Shown here one piece after another: positions 42,060 to 53,719 of a DNA stretch of 64,000 nucleotides (position 1 is its first letter; each line of letters starts with the position of its first letter). The DNA is taken from contig JAVSML010001165.1 in assembly GCA_038503035.1 (NCBI GenBank), positions 124,001 through 188,000 of the forward strand. Reading direction: 5' to 3'. The position numbers and the translations under genes are program-made. The DNA comes from Crocodylus rhombifer (lineage: Eukaryota > Chordata > Crocodylia > Crocodylidae). Under the pieces are notes generated by a model that ran no database searches, was not told the DNA's origin, and saw nothing but the letters and a program-made list of their open reading frames with translations.

Positions 42060-43350
42060 TTCACAACCTCCCACTGGTCCAGCATGCTTTGTAACCTCCT
42101 ACCTGCTAATCAAAGTGGAAATTTTCATTTAAACCAAATGCAGAGGCATGCTTTATTATACCAACTGAAAACTGTGTCAACCCACTGTTTATCAGAAAAT
42201 TATTTTTTCCACAGTGGCAAAGGAATATAATGTTGAAAGGCTTTACTGTTTTCTGACTGTAATATTAGTGTGAAGATACTTAAGAAAGCTAAGTGTCCAA
42301 GTAAAGGAAAAAATGCATTTTCAACTGAAAACCCATAACTACATATTCAGAACTGCATTTTCCTAGTCTAATTACAGCAGAGTTGTATACAAGTTGACTA
42401 CAAAGCTAAGAGATTTGGTCAGAGGATCAAAATCCAATGTATTTGTAAACATGTTGCTATTATTCAATAAGACATTAAAATTATTGACAAGATTATTTCA
42501 GATTGTCCAAGCAAAATATTTTAAATCAAGGCACAATTACCCTATTGATAAAAGTATTATTTAGGACTACCTACTATAAAAATTGCATCTGTTTCACACA
42601 TTTGTAACTGGGAAATTAGGTACAGCGACTGAGAACCTATCGTGCCAAAGCACATCTGTTTAGGTAAAATGAAATGATAGTTTCACTTATAATGGAAACT
42701 GTGATTAGAAAAAAAAAGTTCTGCCACTAAAATCTAGATATTTATCTATTTCTTGAAAAGAGAGATAAATACTTTTATTATAAATGAGCACATTAACTTG
42801 GTTACAAGGTCAACATAGTATCTGATACAGAAATAGGCAATTGCCTAGTGCTAGACAAGTACATAGAAACCAGGGAATAGTCATGCTTTAAAAAATGGCA
42901 GCCATTTATTGAGTTTTTTAAATTCAGAATGTACCTTGCCACTTCTTCAACTTCCCAGTATTTCAAAACACCTTTCACCTTGGGCTATCAACTTTCTCAA
43001 GACAATTATTAGCTTCCATAAAATGACTGAAGACCTGATCCTACCCAACTAGGATGGATGCAAACTCACTGACTTATGAAATCAGTTTACACATTTCTCC
43101 TGAGCAAAGTTATATTTCACCCGACTTTTATTTTTTATTATCACAGTACTCTAAAATAAAAATCATGTTTATACCTCTTCTAAATATTAGACATAAAACT
43201 GCATAAACATTTGCATCAAGCTGTGCATATGCAATTACATACCACTTGTGAGCAATTCTTTCTAACATCTTCAGTTGGCTTGGAGATGCCATTTCCATCT
43301 GGCAGACAATAAACTGGTCTTAGCTACTCATGGATTCATTACCCCTCAGT
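42060..43350 (-). other. STAMBPL1 first-intron DNA, nothing recognised
   Basis: AT-rich sequence without coding, repeat or RNA signatures that I can identify. Confidence 0.4.
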
Positions 43351-43899
43351 GAAACCTCTGTAGTGCAAGATGCTGGCAGACAGCCTTCAGCATGTAGGAA
43401 ACTCCCAACAGGTACAGAAAAATGCAGCGCATCACCTCAGCAACCCTAACTACCTAACCCTAACTATGCATCAGATCTGCCTTTTGTTCTCTCTGCTGCT
43501 TTCCCCACAGACAACTGAATCATGTTCAAGGTCTTCATCTTTGTCTTCAAAGTCCTCACTGGCCTGGGCATCTAAGGAGCCTGGTGAACACCAAGGCTGC
43601 TCCTCCAACGTAAGGACAAAGCTCAGCCCAGTGGACAACAACTTTCTCAGGGGCCAACCCAAGAGAGCAGGATGAACTCCTGCAGCCACGACAGGGGCAT
43701 CACCCACCCTCACCTCTTCTGGGCCAGGCCAGTTTCTTGCCTCCCTAACACAGGGCCCTGCCACACGTTCAGATTAGCGCTGGAGAGAAAGAAACCGGCT
43801 GTCTGGCACTGTCAAGCGCTGGCTTTGGCGCGGGGGGGCTTCACTTTTATAGCTCCACGGTTGTTTTTATAACGATGCTAGGCTTAAGCAGAGTTCAGG

Positions 43900-44650
43900 G
43901 TACCGTTGTACAGAATGGGGTGGAGAGGGATGACCCCGTCCCTACTTCGTTGCTCCGAGCCTCCGGCGCCATCCACCTGCCAGGGCCGGGGGCGCCGTCA
44001 GCTCATGGCGCGCGTCACAGCAGGGCCGGGGCCGGGGCCGGGCGGCGCCGCGTGCACCTCGGGAAAGCCTCTCTACCCTCCCGCCCCCGCTCCCCCCAGC
44101 GCGGCAGAGCCGAGCCCGGCCCGGCCCCGGGCGCCACCAGCAGCTTCCCGCTGCCCCAGCCCAGGTCCCGCCGCCTCCCGCCCGCAAACGCGGTACCTGC
44201 GGGCGCCGCTCCCCTCGCAGAAAGCGCGCGCCCGGGGCGGCGCTGGCGCTGGCGCTGCAGCAGCCGGCTCAGCGCCGGGCGAGGGAGGGAGGCGCGACCG
44301 CTCCCCACTGCACAGGGCCGGGCCGGGTTAAGCTGAGCGCCGCCGCGCCCTCGTTGCCTCCCGCCGGCTCCGCCCGCAGCGCGCTGGGCCCGCCCGGCCG
44401 GGTGGAGCCGGGGCCGCCTCCCGCGCTCCGGCACCTGCCCGCAGGCCCCGGCGCGGCGCTTCCCTCCCCTCGTGCGCGGGCGGGCAGGATGGCGGCGCTG
44501 CCCTGCACCACCCCGGGGCACTGGTGCGCGGCGAAGCCGGAGCAGAGCGGCTGCCGCCGGGCCCCGCCTGACACCTCGCCGCCACCTGGCCCAGGCCGAG
44601 GCGCCTGGCTGAGGATCACTGCGCTGTGGCTCTGAATCCACACACGCTCC
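43900..44650. promoter_or_regulatory. CpG island, likely STAMBPL1 promoter
   Basis: About 750 bases of very high GC with frequent, undepleted CpG (for example ggcgcgcgt, ggcggcgctgg and gccgcgccc). It stands out sharply from AT-rich flanks and is the only such island in the window. It lies upstream of the - strand STAMBPL1 exons. Open frames on both strands here are products of GC bias. Confidence 0.75.
44197..44330 (-). other. STAMBPL1: Candidate STAMBPL1 non-coding first exon
   Basis: On the - strand a near-ideal donor, CAG/GTACCG, ends at 44197 inside the CpG island. Joining it to the acceptor at 28526-28527 would give a 15.7 kb first intron. The transcription start is not determinable, so the upstream border is arbitrary. 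Confidence 0.4.
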
Positions 44651-44849
44651 CCCCGTGTAACACACGTGAGAGCGGTTGCAAGCACCAGCAGCCCCTGTGC
44701 AAAGTTTTTCACACTCGGCAATGTTTTCAGGACAAGGTGGAAAGCTCTGGTCCGTGGGGGGCAGGCAGGGCTTGCTGCAAGAGGCCCTGTATTTGTGTGC
44801 CTGCCCAGTCCTCCTGTGCTAATTCAGTAAGGCAAGCGTTTGTCCAAAC

Positions 44850-45076
44850 CAGTGATTTTCAGCCAAATGCCTTTTGAGATGCTTTCCAGGGTGCAGGGCG
44901 CCAACAGGATGGAATCTGTAACGTTCCCTCTTCTGATCTGCCAGGGTCTTTCTGAGGTCACCGCAGCAAAGACTTGTATTATTACTTTCCTCTACTAAAA
45001 AAAAAAAAAGATTGATAATGAAGAACTGGTATTTTCTGAGAGGTGCTGCAAGTCTAAAAAAGGTGGAGTACCACTG
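44850..45076 (-). mobile_element. hAT-like MITE (same family as 7993-8295)
   Basis: The right end, inverted, reads cagtggtactccacctttttt then agacttgcagcacctctcag, closely following the family start at 7993. The left end is cagtgattttcagcc. It lies just upstream of the CpG island. Confidence 0.65.
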
Positions 45077-45084
45077 AACTAAAT

Positions 45085-45470
45085 ACAGTTCATTCCCCTT
45101 GGGTGCATATTGGATAAGTGCATAATTTGCTTAACTTCAGTACCAGTTTGGGAGGGTTTTGCCTGCTGCTTACGCAGTAACAAACATCTGGTACCTGTAT
45201 ATTGGTTAAGTACACAGACGACTGAAGTGTGTAGTAGCTTTCAGCCCTCTTGTCCCCCATGCAGTTGTAGTCTGATTAATTGCCTAAAAATGCTGGAGGC
45301 AAAGCAGCGGTGTCAAGGCTGCCATTTAAAGTTTTGAAAATGACGAGCTAATCGAGGCTGGGCTGCTAGTACCACTGAACGGACAAAGTTGTGTACTTAA
45401 TTTATGTTAAGTTTGGATAAGTGCATACTCCAGATAAATTAGTCCTGAAGCCTGAAACTGAGTACACCAT
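45085..45470. repeat. Possible unclassified repeat with ggataagtgcata direct repeats
   Basis: ttggataagtgcata occurs near both ends (45109 and 45413) in the same orientation, with similar flanks. The termini are not resolved. It might be a Tigger-type relic, but I cannot show inverted ends. Confidence 0.3.
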
Positions 45471-45499
45471 CTGAAACGTTCCCGACTTACATATTTATA

Positions 45500-48400
45500 G
45501 GCCTCTGTATTCTACCTCCTCCACCTTGAAATATAAATATTATTTTAAAAAAAAGGGGAAAAAAAGAGCTAAAGAAATAATCTGTTGAAGAAAGTGTCAG
45601 AAGAAAAAACAACCCAGAGATGAAGGGTTACTGAAAACAAACTTGCCAGTATATTAATCTGACAAGCAAGAAGATTAGCTAAAGAAGACCGAGGAAGGAA
45701 AGGAATTTATTCTCCCTCTTTGGTACAGATTTGTAAGTACCTAGATTAGATGGGTAGACTGACTAGATGATAAAATGTACATGACATACAACCCTCTGGC
45801 CCATTTGATATTCTCTTGGCTCTCTTCTAGTTTACACACTGGGCACAGGGTTGCAATGCTAACAGTTCAGCTGATCAGGTCATCCAAGTACTCATATTAC
45901 TTTAGTACAATGTGTGGTCCATGTTTTACGTACAGACCTGGTCAGCAGACAGGAGAGATTATTATCTAAGGCCCTGATTCTGCTAAGGTTTATGTTCCTG
46001 CTTGAAAATCTCTGTACATGAGTAGTTCTTGTTGAAGTAAGTGAGACTACTTGGTGCATATAGAGAAGCACATATGTAAGTCTGCAAGAATTTTCAAACA
46101 AATAAAATTAATGCAAAGCCCTTTGCAGGCCTTATGTGACCCCAGTCCTCCTAGATGCCTCTACTTCTGTGCACATCTGTGACATATACCACTGGCTTCA
46201 GTTGCAGGATTGGGACCTAAACAGAAACCTGATGAAGGATGGGAGAGAAAACGAACAAAATATAAAATCCATTCTCCATCTTTTCAAAAGACTGCTCCTT
46301 CAGGTCAAAATGGGAAGCTGATTCATACACTAGCACAAGATCCAGAAAAATGAGAATTAGTTCCCTGTTCCATTGCACACTCCCTATATGACTTGAGCAA
46401 GCTTATGCCTGGATCCTTATACCTTTGAGAAGATGAACTCTAATCTCTCTGCCCTAGTTATCAACTGTAAAATATGGATAAGATGAGGGTGTTATGATAG
46501 CAAATGCATTAAATAAAATTCAGTTGGTCTAATAAAAGATATCACATCTATTCAAAGAACCTTGACTGCCTATGTCCTTAGACTAACATGGCTGCAAGCA
46601 AAAACCCTTAAACAATATGAGTTGCTCAGACATGGTGATGATGGGGGAGATGGAAAAGTGTCTAAGATAGGATCTAGTTGTGGCGTGCTCCTACATTCTA
46701 CAGGCTGGTTTACAAATACTAGAAAGGATCTAATTTCATATTAAATCCACAGGGATTTTCTTATAGGTTTGTTTGGGAAATGGGGTGAGAAATAACATAG
46801 TATCACAGTGTACCTCCATACTTGCTGACATGCCTTACATTTTAGAAAGCTGGTAGTTCTGCCCTATCATTCCTTTTTAAGCAGGACAGATATTTCTTTC
46901 CCTTTTAGCGATCTATCCTCTTGTGAGTACAGGACAAAAATATTGCAATTTATTTTTAAAAGATTCTGTAATCTTAAATATTGCAGAGGAAGGACATGGG
47001 TATTAGTTTGACTCAGTTACCAATTAGCTATATTCTAATATATGTTTATTCTAAAAGTAATAAACTGGTATATTAATATGTTAACATTAATACACATATC
47101 AAGAAATATTGTGTTATTTATTCAGTAGGACTCTGGTGAAACATATTTCTCTCATATGCTGGGAAAAATGTCAATGATTACTTTTGTGGGAGTTTAGCAT
47201 TGCATATAAATTACTGTAATTAATGGTAACTATAAAACTAGGTGATGTTCATAGCAAAGAAAAGTTGCTTGTAGTCTGTTTTAACTGAACAACTTATAAG
47301 AGAATAAATAACCAGCAATGAATAAAAAATTAAAATAAATTGTGACATATTTCATATGAAGCATTGGAACTAAGGCAGTTGATATTTTGTTAAGATATAA
47401 CAGTGGAGAACAGTATGTTACATTACAAAGTGATAACTATCAAACTGCCTGCAATATTTTTAAGTGATTTATTGTTTTGATTATTTGTATTTTTACTTTT
47501 GATATTGTAAGCTTTCCTAACAGTAGTATGGTTTTGTGGTAAGATTTTGTAAGGTAAAAATTCCTCTCGTATCCATAAAAATACCACGGCAGATAGAAGA
47601 AAATTGACTAACCCCAATGTTAGTCCTGTTGAGCAGATTAACTGTTCAGTGTTTTTCTAACTGGGAAGCTTCTTTGTTGTTACCATTCTTCTCTCATTTC
47701 CTTTTATAGTTCCATTCTGCCTATAATGTATTCTCAGAAGGGACCAATCAAGCAACCCTTACTCATGTGAATAATTTCACTGATTTCAGTGGGACTTGTT
47801 AGGTGAGTAAGGGCACCAGGAGAATGCTTATTCTTAGATCACATTTTAAAAAGTATTTTGAACAAGATTCACCCTGATGCTGTAATTGCCATATTGTCAG
47901 CTTCAAGCATTCAAAAGCATGCATCAGGACCTCCCAATAAATAAGATTATCTTTAAAAATTATATTTAAAATGCATGAGTATTTGTTTGAATTATTTCTG
48001 GATTTTGAACTTCTAAGGGTAATACTTTCAAGCATTTCTCTGAAATAAGAAGGCTTAGAAAAACTATAAAAGTGAAAGCTGAGAGTCCAAAATATCACAT
48101 GACCTCAGGAGCTGAAGCTTTAAGAAAAACAGCACACCTTTCTGGAGTTGGCCACATTGTGCTTTAAATAGAGGATGTAAGGATCCTTCCACACTGACTT
48201 CCTTTCATTTTTGTGCCATTTTTATTTCACGTTTTTTATTTGTATCTGAGAATATAAGAACTTCTTCAGGTGAATGAGAGAAAGGACATTGCCATGCTCC
48301 TCTGTTCAAGCTGCCCTGGTGGGCGTTGCACCTTGTGTGCAGCAGTTGACTAGATTATAGAACTGTCTGTACTACATAATGCTAGTTTGAGTACTGAAAG

Positions 48401-49730
48401 CAGTATGGTGGCATAATGCAGTATTCTACTTACCCTACTGATAAGTGAGGGGAATACCTAATGTAACAGGAGTAAGTGTGATACTTTCAGGAGATCCTAC
48501 AGTTGTGATGCCCCTTTATACTTGCCTCAGTGTGGGCTGTAGCATAAAGACAAAGTTAGTTTTTCAGGATTGTAAAGGTCAATAAAAATGCCACTCTAAG
48601 GAGCATCCCTTTTTGTCACAGCCAGATTAATGTAGTGGTGGTACTATGATCATTAACTCCCCTATAGCATCAACATTGGGAAGAGAAATCATGCCAACAG
48701 ACATCATTGTGGAACAGCATGTATAGAACTGTTAAGCGAAACCATAAATTTGGAGACTATTTTTCACAACTTGTTTATTCAACTTTTTGCAGTTGATCAG
48801 AGAAGGACCAGCTAGAAGGAGTAATAGAAAAGGCAAACAGATCACGCAGTCCAAATAAGAGCAGCTTTGCCAAACAGCACTGAGCATAGTTTATAGAGGT
48901 GCATATTATGTAACTACCTGTGCATGTTAATATAATCAAGGTCTCTCTTTTATCTTTACTGACCTTACATCAGATTTTCATAGCCTGAAAAATGATGGAA
49001 AGAAGTAATTTTATCACATAATTATAGAATTCATAGACAAAAAAATCCAGTAGGCAAACCAGTGTCAAATAGGAGTGCTGATTCTGTACACTCTAGTTTT
49101 TGAATGCCCAAACAGGAACCAATTAAAGCTTCATTTTTAGGATCATATTGCATGATAATTGCCATATATTGTCTGGAAAATTCACTGTCTTCTATGCTAA
49201 TAGTAGATTAAGAGATGCATCTAAAGCTGACCATTATTATAGGAGGGATTCTGGACAGTCTATAAAAAAAGATTAATGCCAGCCTACTCTTAAGCGTGGA
49301 TACATTTTTAGAAGTGATCTTAAAAAAGTATCACCAACATTTTGGGGGATGGGACAGACATCCTTATGGGGAGTTGCTGGAGTGTCTCTTTTTATTTCAT
49401 ATATTGTAGGTTTCATCGTACACCTCCCAGAACATTCTCTGAACAGGGTGGAAGTGTATATTTAATAAATAAATAAATATACTCTTGTAAATGTTTAAAT
49501 GGAGCTACATTATTTATCAGTCATTACTACATAGTTAATTAAAATGTAAGGGTCCAATTTTTTAAACATTTACCTGAGCAACTTTACTCACAGTAAATTA
49601 CATTGGGATCATTCACACATATGCAATGTGGGTCAAAACAGAGTGCAGATACAAAAGGAGATGAAGAGCAGCTAAATATAAACATATGTTTTTACACACA
49701 TGCAGGATTAAGCTCATGACGTACATTACA
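45500..49730. other. Intergenic DNA upstream of STAMBPL1, nothing recognised
   Basis: About 4.2 kb of AT-rich sequence. The only obvious structure is a short aataaataaataaata run at 49464-49480. No ankyrin-repeat exons of the expected syntenic neighbour ANKRD22 were seen. Confidence 0.45.
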
Positions 49731-49733
49731 GCA

Positions 49734-51930
49734 CATAGATTTCATAGATTTCATAGACATTAGGACTGGAAGGGACCTCGGAAGATCATCGAGTCCAGCC
49801 CCCTGCCCAAAGGGCAGGAAGTCAGCTGGGGTCATAGGATCCCAGCAAGATAAGCATCCAATTTACTTTTGAAGGTGTTCAATGTAGGTGCTTGAACCAC
49901 CTCCAATGGCAGGCTGTTCCAGACCTTGGGGGCTCGGACAGTAAAGAAATTTTTCCTTATGTCCAGCCTAAAACGGTCTTGTAGTAGTTTATGACTGTTC
50001 GACCTTGTCATCCCTTGGGGCGCTCTGGTGAACAAATGTTCCCCCAGATCCTGGTGGTCACCCCTGATAAACTTATAGGTGGCCATCAGATCACCCCTGA
50101 GCCTACACTTTTCCAGGCTAAAGAGCCCTATGGCTCTCAGCCTGTCGTCGTAAGGTCTGTTTTCCTGACCTCTGATCATGCGTGTGGCTCTTCTCTGGAC
50201 TCTCTCAAGCTTCTCCACATCCTTTTTGAATTGTGGGGCCCAAAACTGGACGAAGTACTCCAGCTGCAGCCTCACCAAGACTGAGTACAAGGGGAGAATG
50301 ATGTCCTGGGATTTACTTGAAAAGCATCTATGGATTCAAGCCAGCAGTTTTGGTTGCTTTACTAGCTGCAGCATCGCATTGCAGGCTCATATTCATCTTG
50401 TGGTCAGTGATGACCCTCAAGTCTCTTCCATAGTGCTAGCCAGTGTAGCACTGCTGAGCCTATAAGGATGCTGCAGATTTTTCCTCCCAAGGTGGAGAAC
50501 CTTGCATTTTCCAGTGTTAAACACCATCAGGTTCTCATCCGCCCATATGCTGAGCCTGTCCAGGTCAGCCTGGATCGCATACCTGTCTTCTGGTGTGGAT
50601 GCTTTGCCCCAAAGTTTGGTGTCATCGGCAAACTTGGCCAGGCCGTTTCTGACTCCAGTGTCCACATCGTTAATGAAGATGTTGAACAATACGGGTCCAA
50701 GGACAGAGTCTTGTGGGACCCCACTGGTCAGAGGGCACCATGACGATTGACTTGCGTCAATTACCACCCTCTGGGTCCGACCACGGAGCCAATTTCCCAG
50801 CCAGCGAATCGTGGTGGACCCAAGGCCACAATTGGCCAGTTTCGCCAAGAGGTGATCATGGGATACCAGATCAAATGCTTTTTTGAAGTCAAGATATATG
50901 ACATCACTCTCTTCTCCCTTGTCCAGGTGATGGGTCACCTGGTCATAGAAGGAAATGAGATTGGTCAAGCAAGATCTACCCGCAACAAACCCATGCTGGC
51001 TATCCCTTAGGATGTTGGCATTGGCCATTCCATTAAGGATGGCCTCTTTAATAAACTTTTGTAAGACCTTCCCCGGGATAGAAGTCAGCTGATGGGCCTA
51101 TAGTTAGCCAGATCCACTTTCCTCCCTTTCTTGAAGATCGGCACCACATTGGCCTTCTTCCAGTCTTCGGGCACTACACCAGAGCACCAGGAGTTTTCAA
51201 AGATCTATGCCAGAGGCTGGGCTATGATACTTCCCAGCTCCTTAAGTACCCTGGAGTGTAAATTGTCAGAGCCAGCTGACTTGAAGGTGTCCAGCCTCTT
51301 AGGGTGTTTCTTCATGAGGTCAGCATTAATGGAGGGCATGGGATCTCCCTCACCCGGACCTCCCTGTCCCGTGGTGGGTATGGGCGTCCCTTGGGACTGA
51401 TGAAAGACTGACGCAAAGTACCCATTTAATAGGTTGGCTTTTTCCTGGGCATCAGTTGTCAGTTGTCCCATCTGGTTCAGCAGGGGTCCAATGTTACCCT
51501 TACTTCTCCTCCAGCTCCCCATATATCTGAAAAAGGACCTTTTATTGTCCTTGATACTCAAAGCTAGTTGGAGTTCAGTTGCAGCCTTGGCTTTCCTGGT
51601 TTGCTCCCTGCAGGAACGGACCAGTGCAGAATATTACTCCTTGGAGGTGAATCCCATCCTCCATCCTTTGTAGGCCTTTCTTTTTAGCCTCAGGAGATCT
51701 GCTAGATCCCTGGAGAGCCAGGGAGGTTGCTGTGCCCTTTTGCTGCCTTTCCTCCGAGATGGAATAGAATTAGCTTGCACATTGAGGATCATTCCCTTGA
51801 GGAGCAACCACTCTTCTTGAACTCCCCTCCCCCTGGGGCTGTGGTCCCTTAGGGCCTCACTGACAAGCCTCCTGAACTTGTCAAAGTCTGCTTTCCTGAA
51901 GTCAAGGACTTCCGTGTTGCTGCCAAATTG
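49734..51930 (-). pseudogene. CR1 LINE, 5' truncated, broken reverse transcriptase
   Basis: The - strand runs from an endonuclease/RT linker (NTEVLDFRKADFDKFRRL) through the RT domain (HGFVAGRSCLTNLISFYD, DVIYLDFKKAFDLVSHDH, SGVPQDSVLGPVLFNIFIND, FADDTKLWGK at 50632-50621) to the CR1 C-terminus (LEYFVQFWAPQFKKD, PKVWNSLPLEVV). It then enters a 3' UTR and a tail of catagattt repeats at 49734-49757. The catalytic FADD is kept, but the frame is broken between segments and the endonuclease is missing. It is relatively little diverged. Confidence 0.9.
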
Positions 51931-51977
51931 GGCCAAATCTCTGCTGAATCAAATCAGCGACCGAAGCTTCGCACAGC
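51931..51977 (-). repeat. Terminal fragment of the 11.4-12.5 kb foldback family
   Basis: On the - strand it reads tgtgcgaagcttcggtcgct then gatttgattcagcagagatt, nearly the same as the 11,420 terminus (tgtgcgaaactttgggtgct then gattcgattcggaggagatt). It abuts the 5' truncation of the CR1 copy. Confidence 0.6.
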
Positions 51978-51995
51978 CCTCCTGGATATCATAAT

Positions 51996-52238
51996 CAGAG
52001 CCGACCCTAGGGCAGGTGTGGGGTCTGGGGCAAATCAGCCTTAACACTGCATCAAGCCATGGTACCCCTGAAAAGGGGGGGGTCTCCATGCTTCTTCCAT
52101 GCTGCGGGGCCAAGCTGCCAGCTCCAGGCGGGCCCTGCGGGAGGGGCCATAGCTGCTCCGCCTGTCTCTGCGAGGCCCCCCCAAAGCACGGGGCCCAGGG
52201 CAGTTGCCCTGATTTGCTGTACCCTAGTGATGGTTCTG
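51996..52238. mobile_element. hAT-like MITE, 243 bp
   Basis: Left end cagagccgaccctagggcag; inverted right end cagaaccatcactagggtac. An inverted ggggcaaatcag / ctgatttgct pair lies further in. The flanks do not show a clear 8 bp duplication. Confidence 0.55.
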
Positions 52239-52329
52239 AATATATGTATGAAAAGGTACTGGTGCTTCTGAACGACAGAAGTATATTTATAGCCTCTGTC
52301 ATGTCTTTATGCCTGTGTGGCCTCATTTA

Positions 52330-53700
52330 ATTTTTCTTTATAACTTATTATTTTCAACATTAAACATTGATTCAATGTTAATTTTGCCTTCAAGAATTTT
52401 TGCATGGAACCTGGTATTTTACTGAGATGAATGCATTAATTGGACAGTGCAGAGGAATGAGCAAAACAGTATCTCTGACTATCATAGATCACAGCCCAAT
52501 ATTTTACAATTCTAGCAGGTGCCCATGCTGGTTTGTGTTGCTGACAGTGAGAGGAGTCAGGAAAATAGCAGACTTTTCCCTGTCACTCAAACCAAGATAC
52601 TAAAGGTTTGGCTAAAATACAAGGTATACAGCTATCCAACAGTATAAGTATTTGGATGGAAGGCACTCTATTAGTGCAATTTTATATTTAAACTGGTTGG
52701 ATAATACACAAAATTATTAATCAAATAATGTTTTCAATCTCTTCTAGTAATATTGCCAGCTAAATTATTTGATGAATGATATTGAACTAGCTGTATAGGA
52801 AGCCAATTAATACAGCAAATATTATGAGGTCAAAAGTATATTCAGTAAGTATTACAAAGTAAACTGACTATAAGATTTCATTATATTTGACGGGCTCTAT
52901 TAATAACAATATACTGAAACTGCATGATAATTTAGGTTTTCAAGCCTTCTCCCATTGACTTCAATGGGAATGGGATAGGATCCAAAATTAACAAATATGA
53001 TTTTGGCAGCGATGTGTGATGAATAGTAGCCAAATGATTAATTTTTGCAAAATGTCCTGATGTGTATGCATGTGAAAAATTTATTTTTTAGAAGTACCAA
53101 TATAATTTTTCCAAATCTTTAAATAACAAAGGGGACAGAGTTAAAAGAGTTGTCCTCTTTTTGTGAACATACCTTTTTGTACCCAGAATGGAAAATACCT
53201 GTCCCTGTAATTTCCTTCTTATGAGCATAATTCAGGCAACATGAAGTGGAAGTACTAAATTTGAGAGTATACATTGCATATTCAAAAGAGAAGTCAGGCT
53301 TCAGCAATTTGAAAATTCACCCATCAATATACAGACAATTAATTAAGCACTTATAACTGAAAACTGATAGCTTATCAGGACTCTTGAATCCTTTAATAAT
53401 ATGCCATACCAGCTCAGTGAATCATGCAACCTTTCCACACATACTTCCAAATACATATATGGTCCTTGAGAAGTGCACCAATTCTTTTTAAAGTGAGAAA
53501 TATCCTGTTTTTGTTCATAAACTGCACACTAGGGGGTGGTATCCAACTTCTCAATGACATAGTTTGCTAAAGGACTAGATATGAGTCCACAGACTGGTGG
53601 TTGCAACAAGACTTCTGAAGACAACCTAGCTGCCATAAACTCCAGTTTCCTCTAGTAATTAAAAGTTTCAAATAATTATGTAAAAAGGCCCTTAAGTCCT
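52330..53700. other. Intergenic AT-rich DNA, nothing recognised
   Basis: No coding or repeat signature was recognised between the hAT-like MITE and the Tx1-type LINE. Confidence 0.45.
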
Positions 53701-53719
53701 CTTCAAGGAGGGTGAGGAG

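Noticed and set aside
43440..43470. ctaaccctaa telomere-like sequence
   Set aside because: Fewer than three imperfect units; not an interstitial telomere array.
43875..44665. Long open frames on both strands (up to 216 codons) in the CpG island
   Set aside because: Stop codons are rare in GC-rich DNA; the peptides are Arg/Ala/Pro/Gly-rich low complexity with no family motif.
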